A stretch of DNA of 64,000 nucleotides from positions 310,001 to 374,000 of the forward strand of contig OY756140.1 of the NCBI GenBank assembly GCA_963576785.1, read 5' to 3'. This document shows positions 35,374 through 48,684 of this stretch, piece after piece. Below the pieces are notes generated by a model. It was not told the DNA's origin, ran no database searches, and was given only the letters and a program-made list of their open reading frames with translations. A program made the position numbers and the translations under genes. Positions within the stretch are counted from its first letter, which is position 1. Each line of letters begins with the position of its first letter. The stretch comes from Chlorophyllum brunneum (lineage: Eukaryota; Basidiomycota; Agaricomycetes; Agaricales; Agaricaceae).

Positions 35374-38300
35374 GCCGCCTGTGACAGTTTCTTGGACGAT
35401 TGTCGCAACGCTTTTCTTGGACCGAGTTTACCTGGACTTTTATTTTGTTTTATCCATCATTCACATACTGACCCCCCACGCACACTCACTGGACTTCACG
35501 TACTCTGATATCTGTTTAGTTACTGATGCTGTTGGCTGTGCGACTTTTCCTTGTTTTTACCTCGGGGGGGATTATACTGAGTGTAGTTCAGTGACTAGGC
35601 TCTCAACTGGTCCGTAAACTTGTCCATTCTTTTCTTATTCTTTTGCTGCTTGATGCTTGTAAGTACTCTGTAAATATAAGCAAGGTTATTTTTAGCAGCA
35701 TGTCATGATGCAGTTGTCAGGGAATACCCCTATCAATGTGTACATTTTCAGAGGTTGATGCACAAGAATTCGTCTTGGTTACAAATGACCTCACTTGTAA
35801 CACAGTCAACTTATACTATCCTGGCTTGCCAATGCCATGACACAAAGTCCGGGCTCAATGCGAAAATGTCCATTTGGTTGTGGCGCAACTGATTGACGGA
35901 TGGTGAGTGACAGATGGGGATAATCGAGAGATTCTTTCTTGGTAGGTTGATGCTCGTTTGGACCTCGAAATAGTTGTACTTGGTAATAGCCTCTGGTGGC
36001 AGAAAAAAAGGTTTGACACCACCCGCGGATTCGTATCGATACGGATCGCTGATAGTTCAATTCTTGAAGTCATCTTCAGAGTCGCCGTATGGTCGGTTCG
36101 GGTTACATGGTCAAGTTGGTACAGCGGTCCCGGAGATTTGATCTTGAGTTCCATTAGGGTGAATTTGGTGAGTTATTAGGGTCTGGTGGTACTGGGAGTT
36201 GAGTATCAGGGTAATAGTGTTGCTGGCGTTGAGTAGTTGAGAGCGCCTCTCCTCTCCGGGTGTACTTGTACTTGTTAAGGCCAAGGGTATATAAGTGGTG
36301 GGAGGTCTCGCACGCTGCATAAATTACTGCTCCAAGGGAATGAATATGTTGGCTCCAAGTGATGTCGTATCGCTCGCTAGTATGAATTGCTAGGAAGATG
36401 AGCTCACGGCAATTCGCTGATGGAATTGATGAACTGGAGTACGCTTGATGTAACGCTGTGTTCTAAGTGCATGGTAATAAACCATGTGCTACTTGCATAT
36501 AACGGCTGTTAAGACCTACCTACGAGATGTCAGAGAGGGTGAACAAAAGGCCAAGCGAGCCCGGATGGGTAAAGTTTTTGGAGGATTGTTGACTCGTCGG
36601 CCTTCGAGGACGAGCCACACATGAGTGCCGACAATTAGAGCAGTACCTTCAGACGAAGCCTGTTACAGAAGAGTGGGCAAGCGAAAGCAAGGTGGAGCTG
36701 GAGTACCCTCGTGGTCCTTGTAAAATTCATGAATGCCGTAAGCTTCGTCTTCTTGTAGCCGTAAGCCAACAATGGTGCCGTCACATTATCACACACCTTG
36801 CTGATCAAGTGTCGTTAGCGTCGTAGTCAAGTTGGGTAATCATTACTAGCGATATGTGGCACAAGATTATCAGTAGGGGTGTCCGAGCAATGGATCAAGA
36901 AGAACAGTGGCGTTGAGTGGGTGCCCCACTTGCCCAGTAAAATTTGGTTTACGACTTACATGAAAGACTAGGGTTGTAATCGTGCCGAGCACTAGGGATC
37001 AGTTCAGAAGAATTGTGTCCTGGATCCTGGAACCGATCGAATGGCTATAGCTGACTCGGAGCTGTGTCGTACATAGGAGGGTAAAAGCATTTGGCGTGGA
37101 AAGATAGAGCACCTGTAAAGGAGATCGACTGGCCGACTTACCCCTCGCGACATGATTTTCTGCGACTGATGGGTGATCCTGGTCAGTTGCTCGCTTCCAA
37201 GTTCCTGGACACAGAGAGAGCATATGGTGGTAGGACTACGAAGCGATGTACCCCGCTGATAACGTCCGCCTGTCGGTGCACCCTCCCCGAGCATTACGGA
37301 GTCTTGAAGAAGTTCGAAGAAGCCTGATTCGATTCGTAGATATGAACTGGCGATTCTTTTATTCCGTAACTGGGAAGAAGTCCTGTCAACCGAGGTTGGT
37401 ATTGGGGAAATTACATACCGACGAGTGCAGCGAAAATACCGGAGCAGTGGAGGTTCCTTATTCTCGTTCTAGTCTCTGGTATGAAATATACAAAGCGCAG
37501 CACCCGGCCCACCAAAGCCGCTCTGACCCTTTGTTGCTGACGTCGCCAGCCTTCAGTGTTCACAAGCTCGTCAATTCTCATTACATCTGGTAGGGGTCCC
37601 TTGGTGACAATGCAGTGGGTCATGGCCAAGTGGCTTGGTATAACGACTGAGCCCCACAATGGGGAAGGGGAAGCCAAAAACATCTTAATTCAGAAGTAAG
37701 ATGGCTTATGTCAATGTAGACTTGCGGTGGGATAATGGGGGTAAATTTGCCGGTTTGGTTAAATAGGCCGGCTCGAAGGGTACATACTGAACCAAAGATC
37801 TTCAACAAAGAACTACGCTCTTCCATAATAAATAGTTCTTGATTGTGTGATCGCGACCGACTCGCCCGAATCAACACAAGATACACGTACAACGAAAGAC
37901 CGAGCCGCTGGTGGGCTTTTGGAATTATTTCAGTTCATAGACTTCCCATGGCACTTGCGTCCCTTCAAGTATAATCACAGACTCCACAAGTTTTTATTTT
38001 GATCTGCCCCGGAAAGAATTAGCTGGGCGGCGCGTGAGGGGATCGTGCGAGTCGCATGAAAACGGCTTGTCGAAGACACCTAGGAATGATAGATCCAATA
38101 GGTAACAATATACTTGAGAGCATGAGGTCGAGAGATTTGAATAGATATCTGCTGAACAAGATAAAATACGGTTGCGCCAGGCTTTCAAGGGTCTGTCAAC
38201 ATCGATGACAGGTACGCGTGACTGGACCCTGCAAAAAAGCGTCATCTCTGAGCGCATGTAGTGAGCCGCCTGAGCTTCTGCAGTAGCGTAGTCGGCTCAA

Positions 38301-41102
38301 TTTATGTCATTATCAATATCTCAAAGATTTATGTCATCAGCTTTAAGCGGGTAGAGTGGGAAGGAAATTTGAGGCTACACAAAATTGGGGACAGGAAGAT
38401 ACGAAAAGCCAAGTCTTGTGGAGGATAATTTTCACGACGTCGGCGTCGGAGGAGAAAATTCGCCTTTACCTTTAGAATCGGGATCAGGAACAAGAATACG
38501 TGAAGGCGTGAAGGCGGCCGGATTTGTTAGGGAGTGTACAGGATTGAAGATGCTGGGAAAGATGTACCGAATGTGGTTAGCCTGTCAAGATCGTTTCGCT
38601 CAGGACAGGGGCTACAAAAGCAGTCGGGACACAGTTATATCATCACGCCGCCATACAGTCTGGAAGATCACTAATAGAGGCACATACTTCTCCTGTGATA
38701 TGTCTGGCCTCAACGTCCGACATGACCCGTCACTTGACAAAAACGGTCTTCCAGGAAGGCCTTGATATTCACGCCCGAGATATTTTGGGCCCTGTCCTTC
38801 GTTTACGCGAACTGCGAAATATTCCAGCAACGCGCATGTTTATCAAACCTTCCTCTGAGCAGATCAAATGTCATGTCAGATAAACTTAGAGACTTCCCTG
38901 CATTCTGCTGAACTATGATCTGCATTAACCCGAAGTGAAAGGGTTTAAGGGCGGTCATTCATAGATGCCTGTTGAGGTTATCTCGACATTTCAACATCAT
39001 GCAAATATCCTGAAAGACCTCCAAGATCAAAAGGGGTTACAAAAACAGGCTCCAATCTCTGGGCTCTCTGCGCACTGTTCCCGCAGTTAAAAGGTAACTC
39101 CGCCATTGATTGAAGAGGCCATGGGTCGTCACTTGCCATCCCAATGTAACAAACATCAGGGTCTATGTTTTTTTTTGGGGAGCAGATCCTTTTAGGGCGT
39201 GGAACACCGATTCTCCAAAAATGTTTCTGGAGGGTCAGTATATGTGAGGCCTTAGGGACTACATGAACGCCCGGCACATCAAAGAAAAAATAAGACATAT
39301 GGAGTCATGCCATCAAATTTATTGCTCATTAATCACGTCGGTTGGGCTCGGAGACTGCGTGAAAGCGTCGGGGAAAACACAAAGAACAGACAAGCCGACG
39401 CCGATTTGAAAGCAGATCCAAGTATGGCGCTCGGGAGTATCGGTTGCGATCATGTGTTCTATGGTCAATGACACTAGACGAGGCTCGAGTGGGAATAAAC
39501 TAGTACGGTGATGGTCTTTGGGGATCATGAGCTCCTGAAGTTTGTTCTCATTCCCCCTACTGATTCATCTTGGCGTGTCAGTCTCAGGGGATCAGTAAAG
39601 CTGATTCATAGGTGAATGGTGACCAACTTACCAATCTCAAATCAATCTTCAGCTCCAAAATTTATTCCTGAGCAGGTGGACTAGTGGGCGATTGTTAAGC
39701 AGAGTGTATCGAATTGACAGCGTGTAAATCCCTTGGGCATACCGACTTATTACTATCGATGTATTTGTCCTGGTTAGAATATATGGGGAGGGAGAAAGTT
39801 TGCCAGGAAGAAACTGTCGAAAAGGTCCTTTACCCGGATCGTTCAGGTGGCCACCCAAGTGCATCATACACCATGACTAAATGATGCAAGTAAGATATGA
39901 GAAATCAAGTGAGAGTAAGTGTGACTCGTCGTGTCGAGTTGATTTTGTGATTGGTTGGTTTGAAGCCGGCAAGCAGTTCCGAAGCCCTTCGGCTAGCTTT
40001 CAGATTAGATCAGCCTACAGACATCCTCGCATAGCCGAAGTCAAAGTGGTCGTATTGTGCGCCTCGTTGCGCCCATGGATCCTAGATTCACAATATGCGT
40101 GTGTGGTTCATGATTCCCGACTGCGGTAGTCATGCGCTCCCATCCTAGTTTCTTCTTGACCCGATGTCATCGATAGATATAATAAACCTCTGAGATGGTT
40201 TGGAGAGACCTGATCTCAGTAAGGGAAACGATATATTCCGCTGGCACTAGCAACTTTTTTCGCAGTTCCAACATCGGGCGGGTCCGAAATATCCCAGTGG
40301 CGCTCCGCCAGAGACGTCGCCAGAAACCTGAACAACCTGCACACACTTACTGACGGCAGGCTGTCACATCCCGCCTGGATTCTGCGCGAGCGTACGGATA
40401 TAAGGTGCTGAAGGAGCACAGGACAAGTCGAGATAGGATCTGATATTTTGGGCAAGAAGCGAGAAGCCGTGGGGTTGTTCAGCCTGTCGATTGTGCCTGC
40501 GAAGCTCTGGGGTTACATGGGCCGCGCGAGTTGATAGCTCCGGGCGACATGCACCTGATGTGAACCCGACTACTGGGAGCGGAAATAGTAAGAGCCCTAG
40601 AAGCAGAGGACCGTGGAAAGGCTCGCCTTGGGCGAGAATTACATGATTGATGAATATTGATTTGATTAATCATTCTACTTCTGAGAGAGGTCTTCGCATT
40701 CTACTTCTGAGAGAGGTCTTCGCATTCCGCTCCTCAGAGTGCGGGCCTAGCAATACATTCGCCAACAGGTGTTAAGTCCGGACGGGAGTAAAATGACCCA
40801 GCAACTTGCGGTAGACCGTTATTTCTGAGCAGTGCAGTCGCCCTGTGCCGCCCAGATGAAAGCTTTGTGACAGAGTCCCATTGGCAAGTGTCAAAGTGGC
40901 ATCGGGTGAGTGTATGCGTATACCTATTAGACTTTTATGTGGACTTTCGGTTTTCGAGGACTTGTATTCGATGGGGTGAGCTGACTCATAACTTACATAG
41001 AAGGGTTCAAGCGTGACTTATAGACATTCAGCAAGGTCACGTGCGGGATATTACATCGCCGTGGAAGTGTGCAGTACATATTCGGTGGGCGCGGTGGATC
41101 TG
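35374..41102. other. 5.7-kb gene-poor stretch
   Basis: Only short open frames on both strands, none with a recognised domain. The first ~300 bases are probably the 3' untranslated region of the GPI protein. Frames at 36490-36625, 37091-37593 and 38385-38765 have plausible composition but neither starts nor splice chains. Confidence 0.4.
40671..40722. repeat. Perfect 26-bp tandem duplication
   Basis: The unit beginning cattctacttctgagagagg occurs at 40671-40696 and again, without change, at 40697-40722. A following partial CATTC starts a third copy that diverges. It lies in a gene-free area. Confidence 0.95.
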
Positions 41103-41727
41103 ATGCTGGCTTATCTTCGAACTGGTCTTTTCGCTCGGACCTCGTCTACTTTGTCATTTGCTCAGTTATCTACAACTACGTCTTCATCTACACCCTCCCC
41201 AGCTCAGCTTAGAATCATGTCCGTCAAAGAACTTGTTGACGTGAGTTGTTCCCTCTATCGGCCATTCATAACCAGGGCTGAGAAACCCAATGAAGAAAGC
41301 TATCAAAGACAACCAAATCGCGGTCTTTTCCAAGAGCTGGTGCCCTTACTGCGGAAAGGCAAAGGCACTCCTCGCGAAGGAATATCCGGATGCAACAAAA
41401 ATTGTCTACGAGTGCGTGTCCTGTCGGCGTGCTATCAAGGAATCATTTTTATTCGTTACAGATTAGATGAGAGGGAGGATGGCACAGACATTCAGAACTA
41501 CCTGGCTGAGAAGACGGGTCAGCGCACCGTTCCAAACATCTTCGTTGGTTAGTGGATTATCTCCCTCCTGTTTTCACCGTTCTCATCTTTCTGTGGTATC
41601 CAGCCCAAACACATATCGGAGGTGAGTTTCTCGACATGGCGGGTCGCTGTGACATTAACTATCTCCAGGTTGCGATGATACCGTGGCCGCGGACGAAAGT
41701 GGCCGAATTTCTTCCCTGCTCAAGTGA
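41103..41727 (+). CDS. Dithiol glutaredoxin (CPYC type), probable dual-localised
   Basis: Five exons (41103-41240, 41296-41411, 41462-41547, 41604-41621, 41669-41727) give 138 aa. The core reads VFSKSWCPYCGKAKALL with the classic CPYC dithiol active site, then the GSH-binding TVPNIFV loop with cis-Pro and HIGGCDDTVAADESG near the C-terminus. It reduces protein disulfides and glutathione mixed disulfides. The first ATG at 41103 adds a 38-residue leader rich in Leu, Arg, Ser and Thr (LRTGLFARTSSTLSF), a likely mitochondrial presequence. A second ATG at 41217 (MSVKELVD) gives a compact cytosolic-type protein. In yeast Grx2 such alternative starts are known to yield two locations; here this is inference. 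Exon 4 is 18 nt. Confidence 0.92.
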
Positions 41728-41922
41728 GATAATTGCCGTACCAGGCCCCGGGGCGCCCAAAGCCCAGCACCCATTAGAGGCTCGCGTCTTTGATACATAG
41801 TACAAAAATTCAGCAATATTATTCAGCGTGGAAATGTGTCATAGTTGCTTATTTAAGGTATGATGGGATCGCCACGTTTCTGGCGCTGCCCTTCCCTAGT
41901 CCCTCCACTCTCGACAAGAGCA

Positions 41923-42493
41923 ATGGCACGCGCCCACCGTGTTTTACTCTATGCAAGCGTTGCCACTGGTCTGTATCTCCTCGTCCTTTTCCACTTCATC
42001 TCAGTACCTTTGGTGGATCCAAAAATCGTAGAGCAGTTGCTACCAGTTGTTCGTCTTCTGCTTTCTTTTGAATGATGAATATACGTGCTTACAACCTTCT
42101 GTGTTGTTCTTACAACTTTCTTGGAATGGCGACTACACGTACGGGTTTATCTGGATGCATCTCCACCACTTACAACTCGATTGGTTCTCTGTAACAACAT
42201 TGTTCGTCGTCCTTGAATAGGTCCCCTGGTGGCTTCTTGTTTCATTTGGGTCATATTCACTATGGTCGCTCGGTTGGGGTTTGTACACGTTCAGGGACTG
42301 TCCCGAGGCATACAACGAACTCCTTGGGGTGAGTTTTCTTTGTCCCATACCAGCTTGGATCGTGTGGTGTTTTCGTTTTAATTTATCTCTTTTCTCTTCT
42401 TTCGTCGGTGAACGGACGTACCGGATGGCGGATTCAACCAAAATTGGTCTTCCCATCTCAGCTTCACTGCTGTGGCGAGTGATTCCCGGTTGA
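41923..42493 (+). CDS. DPM3: Dolichol-phosphate mannosyltransferase subunit 3 (DPM3), C-terminus unresolved
   Basis: Exon 1 (41923-42045) gives MARAHRVLLYASVATGLYLL, a first membrane helix and DPKIVEQLLP. Exon 2 (42221-42328) gives VPWWLLVSFGSYSLWSLGWG, the second helix, and FRDCPEAYNELLG, the conserved DPM3 signature. DPM3 anchors and stabilises the catalytic Dpm1 subunit in the ER membrane for N-glycan, O-mannose and GPI synthesis. The family normally continues with a short charged coiled-coil tail after ELLG. Here a GTGAGT donor follows directly, but no downstream exon with the tail was found; reading through ends at 42493 after 55 unrelated residues. The end coordinate is that read-through stop and is doubtful. 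An in-frame upstream ATG at 41860 seems less likely. Confidence 0.8.
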
Positions 42494-45400
42494 TTATATA
42501 TATGTCGCCATCATGAACATGGTTGACTAGACCACGAAGATGTTACCCATGGCACCTCGTTGTCGTGCCTTCGCGACTTCTATGTTGGTTCCAAATCGTT
42601 ATGTTCTGGACTTGATTCGCTCTCGGCACGCCCATATTATCTCGGCCACCACGTTTGTTGGTGCTTCTTGATTGGCCTTGTGGCCTCCCGGTTTTCATTT
42701 CCTCGTTCCTGGTCCGACTTCTCCTGCATCGGAACCTTCTACTACCTCTCTATCTTTGGTTTTATGAAGGACACTGTGCTGATGCACATTGCCTCCGATT
42801 CTATAGGAAATTTCAGAGGCCAAAAATGCCCTGAGAGTGCAAGGCGTCACGGTGGACTGATACTTCTCCTTCAACCTGTCAACACTAGATATCAATCTAG
42901 CCAGGTACCCTGCAGGTCGCCCCAATGTCATGCCACTTTCCTTGCATCTCTATACAAATATCCCAATGACACTGGATGAAGAGCGTGTTGTTTTAATCGC
43001 CCTAGGACTCATCAGAATTTCTCCGAAGAATCCTATGAGACACGTATTGTGATTGATGAGCTCAGATTGGGGTGGTGATTTGGTACTTCACAGGAAGGAA
43101 GCCTGGGAGTCTTTGTCCGTAGGTGGCGGCTCCTCCACATCTGTAAGTCTTTGTAGGACACAGGACCCAGGGCCGTGAATGTCCTTCACTGGACTCCTAG
43201 AACGAACGCCGCCGCCGCCAGGACTATTTCCATCCGGCGACCCTCAGACATGATTGCACTCCCCATACCCAGCCGATTGACCCTGCATCAGCGAGGTAAG
43301 TCAGGACTATTTTCGGATATCCGGTTCAGTCTACTTGGTTTGTTACATTCGCGGAAGTTGATATACTCAAAATCTTGCAACCGTGAACCACACCTCTCCT
43401 TGACATTTTGGATTCCGGATGTTCGTCACTTATGATGCACATACTTCCGAAGTCCGCCCGGTCCTTCGAGTGTTAACTTTTGTCGTCGTCCCAACAGAAA
43501 AAGCACAAAGGGCTTGATATTTATCTAAGTCGCAACCGGTTTACACGTCTGGCAACCATTAACTACGAACTGAATTCAGTGGTCGAATATCACAAGCATC
43601 GAAACCTATCCACTCGCAAACCGTGAGTTCGAATTCCTAGACCATCCCATTCGGCAACGATCCGACAGATCTTCTGTCCGGTCGTCCTTTCGAACACCGA
43701 ACACGAAACACTGTTTCATCAAACGAGGTGGCGTCTGGGACAAACAAGCCCTGCACTGCGGATGCGCCAGCGACCTGCGCACCCCCCCTGTCATCCATGA
43801 TTCCTTGATTTCCCATGACAGTTTGATCACTACTTCTCAAACTCAGCGACCTTACGAGCATTTTCTTCCGGATGTTCTCGATATCAGTTTTGAGATTTCA
43901 CTGACCCTCTTAGGGCCCTTCCTTAATTCGTTCTGTCCGTTCCTACAGGCTTCAGACCAGTCGCTGTACACTTTTTTGAGGGACCTATGCGGAACCTAAT
44001 TCAACGCCTTCATTTCGCTTACGGTCATCTTTACGGCCTGATTAACGGTCCTTCTGATTAGGCGATCTGTGAGTTTCTTCTAAATCATCGTTCGAGAAAC
44101 AATTCTGAGGCAGCCTCGTCTCAAGCCAAGTCACTCGAGTCGGGCCAATGATCGACCGACAGCAAGGATTCGATGGCGAAATCCTCTTAGTCTCCGCCCA
44201 CCGCTCCGGTGAGGAACTCATGACCAACCTCTCCAGAACCGATAAGACGGACAGACCGACAAGCCCTTCCAATCCCAAGCCCACTGATCACCCGGTCTTC
44301 ATCATCGTTATCTGCTCCCCACTCCCTGCCTTGCGCTATCAATAGCCACAATTCCCTTAGATTCTGTGAATTGCAGCGCCAAGGCGAACCATATAGGGAC
44401 TGCAATCAATTGATTGGGTGGCCCTTTGAACATGAGGCTTTGGGCCATAGTAATTGAGCGCAGAGGAGCACGAGGGATATCCACACATGAAGTGGGACGA
44501 TTATTTTCGGGGTAAAGTAAACTTACTCGGTTTCACATCCCTAATTACTTTATCGACAGGGTCAAGTGTCAAAATTGCGCGAAGATACCGGACCCTCGAA
44601 GTAGTCAATTGTTTGAGCCTCGCTGTGTTTCAATTTTTGCGAACTTTTTCCAAAGAACATTATTGCGTCATATATAACGTATGACTATTCCCAGTATCAG
44701 TTCAACTACCACTACCGGCTTGCCCTTTCGAGAAAACCACTACGGTTGCAGAACTTTAGTATCAAGTGACAAGCCACGAGTGACGGCCGAAACCATGTGG
44801 CACAACACATTTCTTCCATCTCGCCTTTCGAGAATCCCCGACTTCGGGTGTACCGACGGACGTTTGATCTATCACTATAGTGGTTCCATTCTTTGCACGC
44901 AAAAGGTTGAGAATAGATAGATAGATAGTCAAGTTGATGATCACTAATGCCACTCCGCATGAACTGATCTTCCGTCACCTTAGTGTAACCAGCCAAATCA
45001 GACTTGATTAAAGAATGAACTATTTTCGGGGAGAGAGAGAGAGTACTTCTAAAAGGAACATATTGAGTTGTAACACGAGGCTTCGTCTAGCACATCAGCG
45101 TGAAAAGACGTATATATTATGCTCGTGAGGGGATGGCTATCAGCGGCACCGACAGTGAAGGAGCCTTTCATAAGTCATTTCGATGTTTGATTCTGTTCGT
45201 CGAGACTCCATGGATATTCCTTGTTGGGGGAATATATAGACATGCTTGGGAGTGATCAACGGCGCTTGGACGAAGCTGAGGCTCGACTGCTAACGGGCTC
45301 AGTCGGTTGCTACTGATCAACTCGTATGTACATCGTCTCAGCTCACAAGTCCGAAAAGGTTAAAAAGTATACACTAAGCGAACTGTATCATATCGTAGTC

Positions 45401-45663
45401 CATTAGGAGAGTAGAGCAGAGGGAGAAGTGAAAACGTCCGAACTGATCAAAGTCTAAATGGATCCGTAAAGAAAGGGAACCAGTCCATACGGGAAGAAAT
45501 AGTGTCATGGAGTGCAGGCAAGAAGCAAGGACACGAGCAACGAGAGCGAAGAAAGCAAAATCCGGACAACGACGGATAACAAAACACTAAGCAAAATATT
45601 GAAGCAGTCCAAATGCGTCTCTCTGAAATTTTACCATCACCACAAAGCAAGCACCGGTCCGTC
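42494..45663. other. Gene-poor stretch, with simple repeats near 44.9-45.0 kb
   Basis: Short open frames only, none recognised. Simple repeats are (ATAG)4 at 44913-44928 and a GA run at 45031-45043. The last few hundred bases should include the 3' untranslated region of the minus-strand Gfd2-like gene. Confidence 0.4.
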
Positions 45664-48599
45664 TTACCTCAATGTGTATGTACTATTCCTCCTCGGTCGC
45701 TGCTCCACTTCCAGAAACGACGACCTCCGAACTCTGGGCATAGTTTCAGTCTTCCCGTGTTGCTCACCATCCCCCCTTTGTCCATGCCCAGAAGCCAAGG
45801 CGGGTGTGCTCGACTGAGCTCTCTTCATCGAAACCTGCATCTGACCAAACTCCTCACTCAAATCATATGCCGATGATGGCCGTTGGACCTTCCTTCCTCC
45901 TCCCCCAGTATTACCAATATCCAACCTGTTCGTAGCTTTACCAGATGGTATAGGTCCCATCCCACCGTTTACGGCTACCATTGGCGGCATACCGGGTACA
46001 CCAGGCATCATAGGCATGGCCATAGGCATAGTGTACATCGGCATTGGCATGGGCAGCATTCCGGGCATCCCGGTCACGTTCATACCAATACCCATACCCA
46101 TCATAGCCATACCGTTCATAGCATTCATGTTCGTGACAGATAATGGCTGTCCCTGTCCTTGATTCCCCATTTTTACCTTCTTGATACTCGGTGGACGCGT
46201 GCCAGCGGGGTCAAGAAGCATCTGCAACGCAAATAACAGCATGAACGCCTCGTTACCCGCATTTGAGAGTGTACATTGTGGGATAATTTGGAGTGGGAGC
46301 TGCGGAAGGGAGTTAATGCTGGCACCGTTGGATGGGTATGGTTGTGAAGTCTGAAGAGGAAACGTTGATGCGGGTGGGGATGGAGGTGATGGACTGCCGT
46401 CGCTTGACAACGAGGAGTTATTTGGTGAGTTAGATTTAGACTTTGCATTTGGATTTGGTTGTTGACGGTGAGTTTGTTGGAAGGACCGTAGAAGGTTCTC
46501 GAGGGAGAATGCTGAGCCTGGTACTCGCGGTCCTTCAGTCTTCGGATCGATCATGACGCCACGCTCTCCCGTAGCATAGAGCGATTTTTCAAAATTAGCG
46601 ATATCAATCACGAGCACGTTGTGCGGTATCTCTACAGATAAAATAGATTTGAGGGTCATATCAGTACCGGCGGCACTATTGGAGTGCGAAAACACAGATA
46701 TGAAAGCTGACGGAGGTACGGAACTTGAGGAAGAAGATAGATCAGAAACACTCACTGATCTTCATCTCTTCCAGTCTGGCCAGCTGAGCATGGGCTCCAT
46801 GTCCGACGAACACAATAGAGTTTGAACTAGTTTCCGAGTCCGGACTGGTGAAACTACTGTTTGCGGAGGGTGAAGAAGAATCAGTTCGAACGGAACTTGG
46901 AACTCGTTTCGAGCCGCCTGCAGTGTAGCACCGTATAGGCAAGATCAGCGTCATCATAAGACCACGCGACGGCTTCTTCTACAAACGGCGGTTTGAGATG
47001 GCGATACAGCGCATAAATCTTACCTTAATACAGCTTGTACGATTTGGCGTAGCTTGACTTTGGGCGTCAACTGACTCTCGCCAAACTGTGGGGTGGGGGT
47101 GCGTCGAGGAATTGGGGGTAAGTCGGGTTTGAATGAGGCCATATGGGCATTTTATGAGCATCGGAAAACTTACTGCGTACTATTATCAGAGCTCGTTCAG
47201 AAAGGGTTTACATCCGGATAGAAGGAGTAGAAGCCTCACCTGCCAGGGCTGATTCGGCGGATGCTTATTGATTACTTTATCCACGTATTCTTCGACGATA
47301 TAGTGTCCCTTTCTATCACCATCGACATCAGGAAAGGCATGCATAGCATACGCCAAATTGCCTCAACCCACCGATAATTCGAATCCGGAATGGGAGGCCA
47401 ATGTCCAGACCTACGTCACAACCGATACCAATGTTTCAGCACTTCACCCCTCCTCAGCAGCACAATTACTGCCCAACAAAACCAAGAAGAACCACTCACG
47501 CTTCCATATGACCACACCTAACAGCGGCATACCCAAACTCTAAACAACTCTTCTCATTCCTCTCGCTCCACACAAAACTCAGAGCCAAATACGTCTTATC
47601 CCTCTTCGCCCATAGCTCTTTGATAGTTCTTGGTTCACCGGCACGTACCCGTGTACGCTGTGCTGCAAGAACGGCAGCAGGCAAGGTTGAATAGAGCTTC
47701 TTGTATGTCGCATAGTCGGAGATATTGCGTCGATGCCGTGGCGTTGTTTCAAACGGCGTTACTTGCAAGATATTAGGTGCCTGGGGTAAAGTTTCGCCAA
47801 ATCTGGTGGGACCAGAGCCATGACGTAGTGTTGACAATAGAAGTGTAGAAGAGGAGGGGAAGGTTGAGAGGGGAAATGTACGTGGTCAATACATCATCCT
47901 TACTCTTATTCACAAACAGCTCACCTCGTCTTTATCATCTTCAAGAACGCCCCAATCGAATTCAACCTCGTCACGATATGGGCCCTGCCCGTATACGCAT
48001 CTGTCACTGTGATAGCAGGCCATGAGAAGGCCAAAAATTCCTCAAACGAAGTAAACAAGTGGCCCCATGTCCTTTCGAACCTGTATGCGAGTTGCAACGA
48101 CGAATTGGGTGATCAGCGCTCGGCATCAAATTAAATCCGCCCCAACCAACGACAACGTGGACGTCTTAAATCAACACACGTACCATGGTATACTGTGAAT
48201 TTGGAAATAGCCAATATACGCAGAATAAACCTAGTTACGCGGACGTTGTCAGAGGCGTGAGAGGCTCTGAACGGAGATACTTACGGAATGCAAGTCATAC
48301 TCCCATCCCTTAGGGTCGACGAGTGTGAAATCTGCCATACCGAGGTGGAGGGACGAGAGATGAAGGACGTAGTTGTGGTAGGGGTCGTGGCTGGAATCGT
48401 GTGCGACAGGGAAGATATAAGAGGCGGACCACGTTTGCAAGAAAGCAAATGGGACCTCCAGAAGCTGGATCACCCTGACTTATTAATTGACGCTAGCCTC
48501 CTTTCGGCAAATCATACCTCCTGCGACGGCTCTCCCGGAACCTCGAGTGCGTTTTCCTGGCCTGGGTGGGAAGACGATCCGACAGGGACGCAGCGGTGA
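45664..48599 (-). CDS. Gfd2/YDR514C-like RNase H-fold protein with Met/Gly/Pro-rich tail
   Basis: Minus-strand exons can be chained in phase: an exon ending at 48285 (DPKGWEYDLHS), an AYIGYFQIHSIPW piece, one with TWGHLFTSFEEFLAFSWPA then DAYTGRAHIVTRLNSIGAFL, then RFGETLPQAPNILQV leading into KTYLALSFVWSERNEKSCLE, FGYAAVRCGHMEA, GHWPPIPDSNYRKGHYIVEE, a FGESQLTPKVKLRQIVQA piece, SNSIVFVGHGAHAQLARLEE, and a large last exon starting KIPHNVLVIDIANFEKSLYA. These match the DEDD/RNase H-like Gfd2/YDR514C C-terminal family, with acidic residues in SFVWSE and VID, and CTLSNAGNEAFMLLFALQ as the final motif. An unusual tail of Met/Gly/Pro repeats follows. The start codon and the junction near 46.97-47.03 kb are not resolved. 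In yeast, Gfd2 is linked to mRNA export; nuclease activity is unproven. Confidence 0.75.
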
Positions 48600-48684
48600 T
48601 CTCTAGCCACCAGAACTGGTCACGACATCAACTGGTACACTAATCAATCTCCCCAAACGCCGAATTCTCCTCCCCATTGCTCTC

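Noticed and set aside
43606..43861. Possible tRNA T-loop (gttcgaattcc) near 43626
   Set aside because: No pairing T-stem, anticodon arm or acceptor stem around it.
45883..46143. Plus-strand frame with His/Tyr/Arg-rich repeats
   Set aside because: Antisense reading of the Met/Gly/Pro repeats of the Gfd2-like gene.
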